The position numbers and the translations under genes are program-made. This document shows, in pieces, positions 20,429 through 21,985 of a stretch of DNA of 21,985 nt. The notes beneath the pieces were generated by a model. The model was not told the DNA's origin and did no database searches. It worked only from the letters and a program-made list of their open reading frames with translations. This DNA is from Welwitschia mirabilis (Eukaryota > Gnetophyta > Gnetopsida > Welwitschiales). Within the stretch, counting starts at the first letter, position 1. Every line of letters begins with the position of its first letter. The stretch covers positions 99,305,821 to 99,327,805 of the forward strand of contig JBOZIK010000001.1 of assembly GCA_051453625.1 (NCBI GenBank). Direction: 5' to 3'.

Positions 20429-20890
20429 ATAAAACACAATAGAAAATGACAAACAGTAAGTGAAGAAAGGTGTACTTATTTATAACTTAAAGACAAATGA
20501 AATGATTAAGGGATTCTATTAAAGGTTACATTTGAGTGTCATCTAGACTACTATCCAGATGATAATGGGAATGAAAATACATCATAAAATATTCTCAAAG
20601 TGATGACTTAGTAGTCTAGATCAGCAATTGTCATCCTACCTGTTGTGGGAATGATGGAGGGGACAATGATCTTATTTTATTATTTTCTTAAATAGAACTT
20701 TAGCATTCTTATTAATGATCCTTCTTTAAAGCTCTGTGCATCAGAAAGTTTCTTTAATATATTAAATTTAAATGAGAATTGCACTTTTTTGAGATTTCAT
20801 CTTGTATCTCTAAAATCCTTAGAATTACACCTAAACCTGTATAAAAGTCCTACAAAATAACTCATAAACCCCATCAAATAAATTTAAATT

Positions 20891-20900
20891 NNNNNNNNNN
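20891..20900. other. Assembly gap (10 N)
   Basis: A small gap inside the LTR; the outer LTR copy near 21725-21742 shows what belongs there, about 13-20 bases. Confidence 0.99.
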
Positions 20901-21142
20901 ATCCTTCTACTTAGCCTTTGTTAGTCCTTAACAAAAACTAGATAGAAAAACCATAATTGCAAGCTAATTTATTTTTTTAAAATATAAATCTGGAAGTTAT
21001 AAAATAGGATCATAAGACACATCACATTGATAAGTAATAAGTAATGCATAATATGGATGAAAAATTTGAAAATTTTATGTTGTGAAAGACCTAAATTAAG
21101 TTGAAAATTTTTGAAAAATAAGCCATGAAAATGGGTCTCTAG

Positions 21143-21242
21143 NNNNNNNNNNNNNNNNNNNNNNNNNNNNNNNNNNNNNNNNNNNNNNNNNNNNNNNNNN
21201 NNNNNNNNNNNNNNNNNNNNNNNNNNNNNNNNNNNNNNNNNN
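21143..21242. other. Assembly gap (100 N)
   Basis: It separates the two minus-strand LTR copies and hides the start of one and the R/U5 part of the other. Confidence 0.99.
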
Positions 21243-21329
21243 ATACACAGATGGATCTCCTAGCCTTCGACCTCCTATCATGAGGATTTCTAGTGTAATG
21301 AAGATGAGAAGAAGAGTTTAAGGGGGGTT

Positions 21330-21337
21330 TATTTATA
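21330..21337 (-). promoter_or_regulatory. TATA box of the outer LTR copy
   Basis: TATAAATA on the minus strand before AACCCCCC, matching 20421-20428 in position. Confidence 0.6.
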
Positions 21338-21459
21338 AAAAATATAGCAAAAAAGGACAAATAATAGATAAATAAAGGCACACTTCTTTACAACCTAGAA
21401 ATGGAAGAAATGGATACGGATCATTTGTCAGAGTCTATTACATGTCAATGTTGTTTGGG

Positions 21460-21477
21460 ATGTCATCTAGATGACAT
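21460..21477. repeat. 18-bp perfect palindrome in U3
   Basis: ATGTCATCTAGATGACAT is its own reverse complement. The inner copy has a decayed form near 20537-20562. It belongs to the same TCATC hairpin family as 12035-12283. Confidence 0.85.
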
Positions 21478-21977
21478 AGGTGATGACAAATTATTATGGA
21501 ATATTCTCAAAATGATGACTCAACAGTCCACATCAGCAGTTGTTGTCCTGCCTGTCGTGAGGATGGTCTGTGCATTAGAAAGTACCTTTAATATATTAAA
21601 TTGGGATAAGAGTCATACTTTTCTAAGATTTCCTCTTGTATCTCTAAAATCCTCATAATTTCACCTAAACCTATATAAAAGTCTTGAAAAACAACTCATA
21701 AAACCCCATTAAGTAACTTTAAATTAGTAGTGTAATATAGCCCTCACTTAGCCTTTATTAGTCCCTAAAAAAACTTGGTAGAAAAACCATAATTGCGAGC
21801 CAATTTATTTTTAAAAGATAAATCTAGAAGTTATAAAATAGGTTCATAAAAGACATCACATGCGTTAATAACAAGTAATGCATAATGTGTATGAAAAATT
21901 TGAAAATTTTATGTCATGAAAAATCTAAATTAAGGTGAATTTTTTTTGAAAATGAGCCATTAAACTGGTTCTTTGCA

Positions 21978-21985
21978 CCCTCCCG
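21978..21985 (-). promoter_or_regulatory. Polypurine tract at window edge
   Basis: CGGGAGGG on the minus strand, directly before the LTR start TGCAAAG. Cut by the window end. Confidence 0.5.

Larger units (their letters stand above)
19829..21142 (-). repeat. Gypsy LTR copy, minus strand, inserted in integrase
   Basis: It begins where element B's integrase is cut. TG occurs at 19829, 19832, 19835 and 19837, so the exact end cannot be fixed; on the minus strand it ends in a run of CA. Reading leftwards: U3 (21142 to about 20430), TATA box, then R/U5 to 19829. 20345-21142 matches 21252-21985 (offset about 900), and the U3 resembles the reverse complement of 11710-12400. About 1.3 kb, plausible for one Athila LTR. 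No ORF in it is credible. The far target-site copy is not in the window. Confidence 0.7.
21243..21977 (-). repeat. Outer gypsy LTR copy, minus strand, partial
   Basis: On the minus strand it starts TGCAAAG right after a purine run, so it looks like the 3' LTR of an element lying to the right of the window. It matches the inner copy through U3, TATA and early R, then is lost in the gap. The open frame at 21401-21658 is not a gene, since it lies wholly within U3. Confidence 0.75.

Noticed and set aside
21401-21658. 85-residue open frame on the + strand
   Set aside because: It lies antisense within the U3 of an LTR copy and its homologue in the inner LTR is not open.
1-21985. tRNA, rRNA, CRISPR, bacterial operons or host protein-coding genes
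   Set aside because: None could be read on either strand; the only protein signals are retrotransposon remnants.

Overview
The window looks like nuclear DNA of a flowering plant, from a draft assembly with five N-gaps. It holds no intact host gene. Nearly all of it is a nest of decayed LTR retrotransposons of two plant lineages: an Athila-like Ty3/gypsy family (at least two + strand copies plus separate LTR material) and one SIRE/Maximus-like Ty1/copia element. The DNA is strongly A+T-rich and poor in CpG. The coding remnants are full of stops that look like deaminated CAA, CAG, CGA and TGG codons, as expected of long-methylated repeats. I infer an angiosperm from the two lineages and cannot name a species.

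Layout. 1-308 is a second copy of the non-coding stretch at 2266-2549 and ends at a 100-N gap. 409-1990 is the 3' end of an Athila-like pol (RNase H tail and integrase, + strand), followed by its untranslated 3' region. Inserted into that region is a minus-strand copia element at 2675-10007: 5' LTR 8434-10007, tRNA-Met primer site at 8420-8431, gag, zinc knuckle and protease, then a large deletion that removed integrase, RT and RNase H, then an envelope-like ORF remnant (4816-5854) and the 3' LTR (2675-4183). The insertion is flanked by a near-perfect 5-bp target duplication.

From 10008 the gypsy 3' region resumes. A purine tract lies at 10662-10673, followed by a + strand LTR-like region with an N-gap, a local duplication, three hairpin repeats and a TATA box (12403). 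A long untranslated leader with a 704-N gap leads to a second Athila-like body: gag (about 14745-16200), protease (16200-17230), RT/RNase H (17480-19000) and integrase (19020-19828). That integrase is cut at about 19829 by minus-strand LTR sequence that fills the rest of the window as two tandem, gap-separated copies (19829-21142 and 21243-21977). The outer copy is preceded, in its own orientation, by a purine tract at the window edge.

No element is autonomous. The parts that once worked together are the primer site, LTR promoters and gag/pol/env-like ORFs of each element. I found no undescribed functional system. The most interesting points are a Lys at the catalytic Glu position in both gypsy integrases, a deamination footprint on named catalytic and zinc-binding residues, the eroded but recognisable envelope-like ORF, and repeats inside the LTRs.
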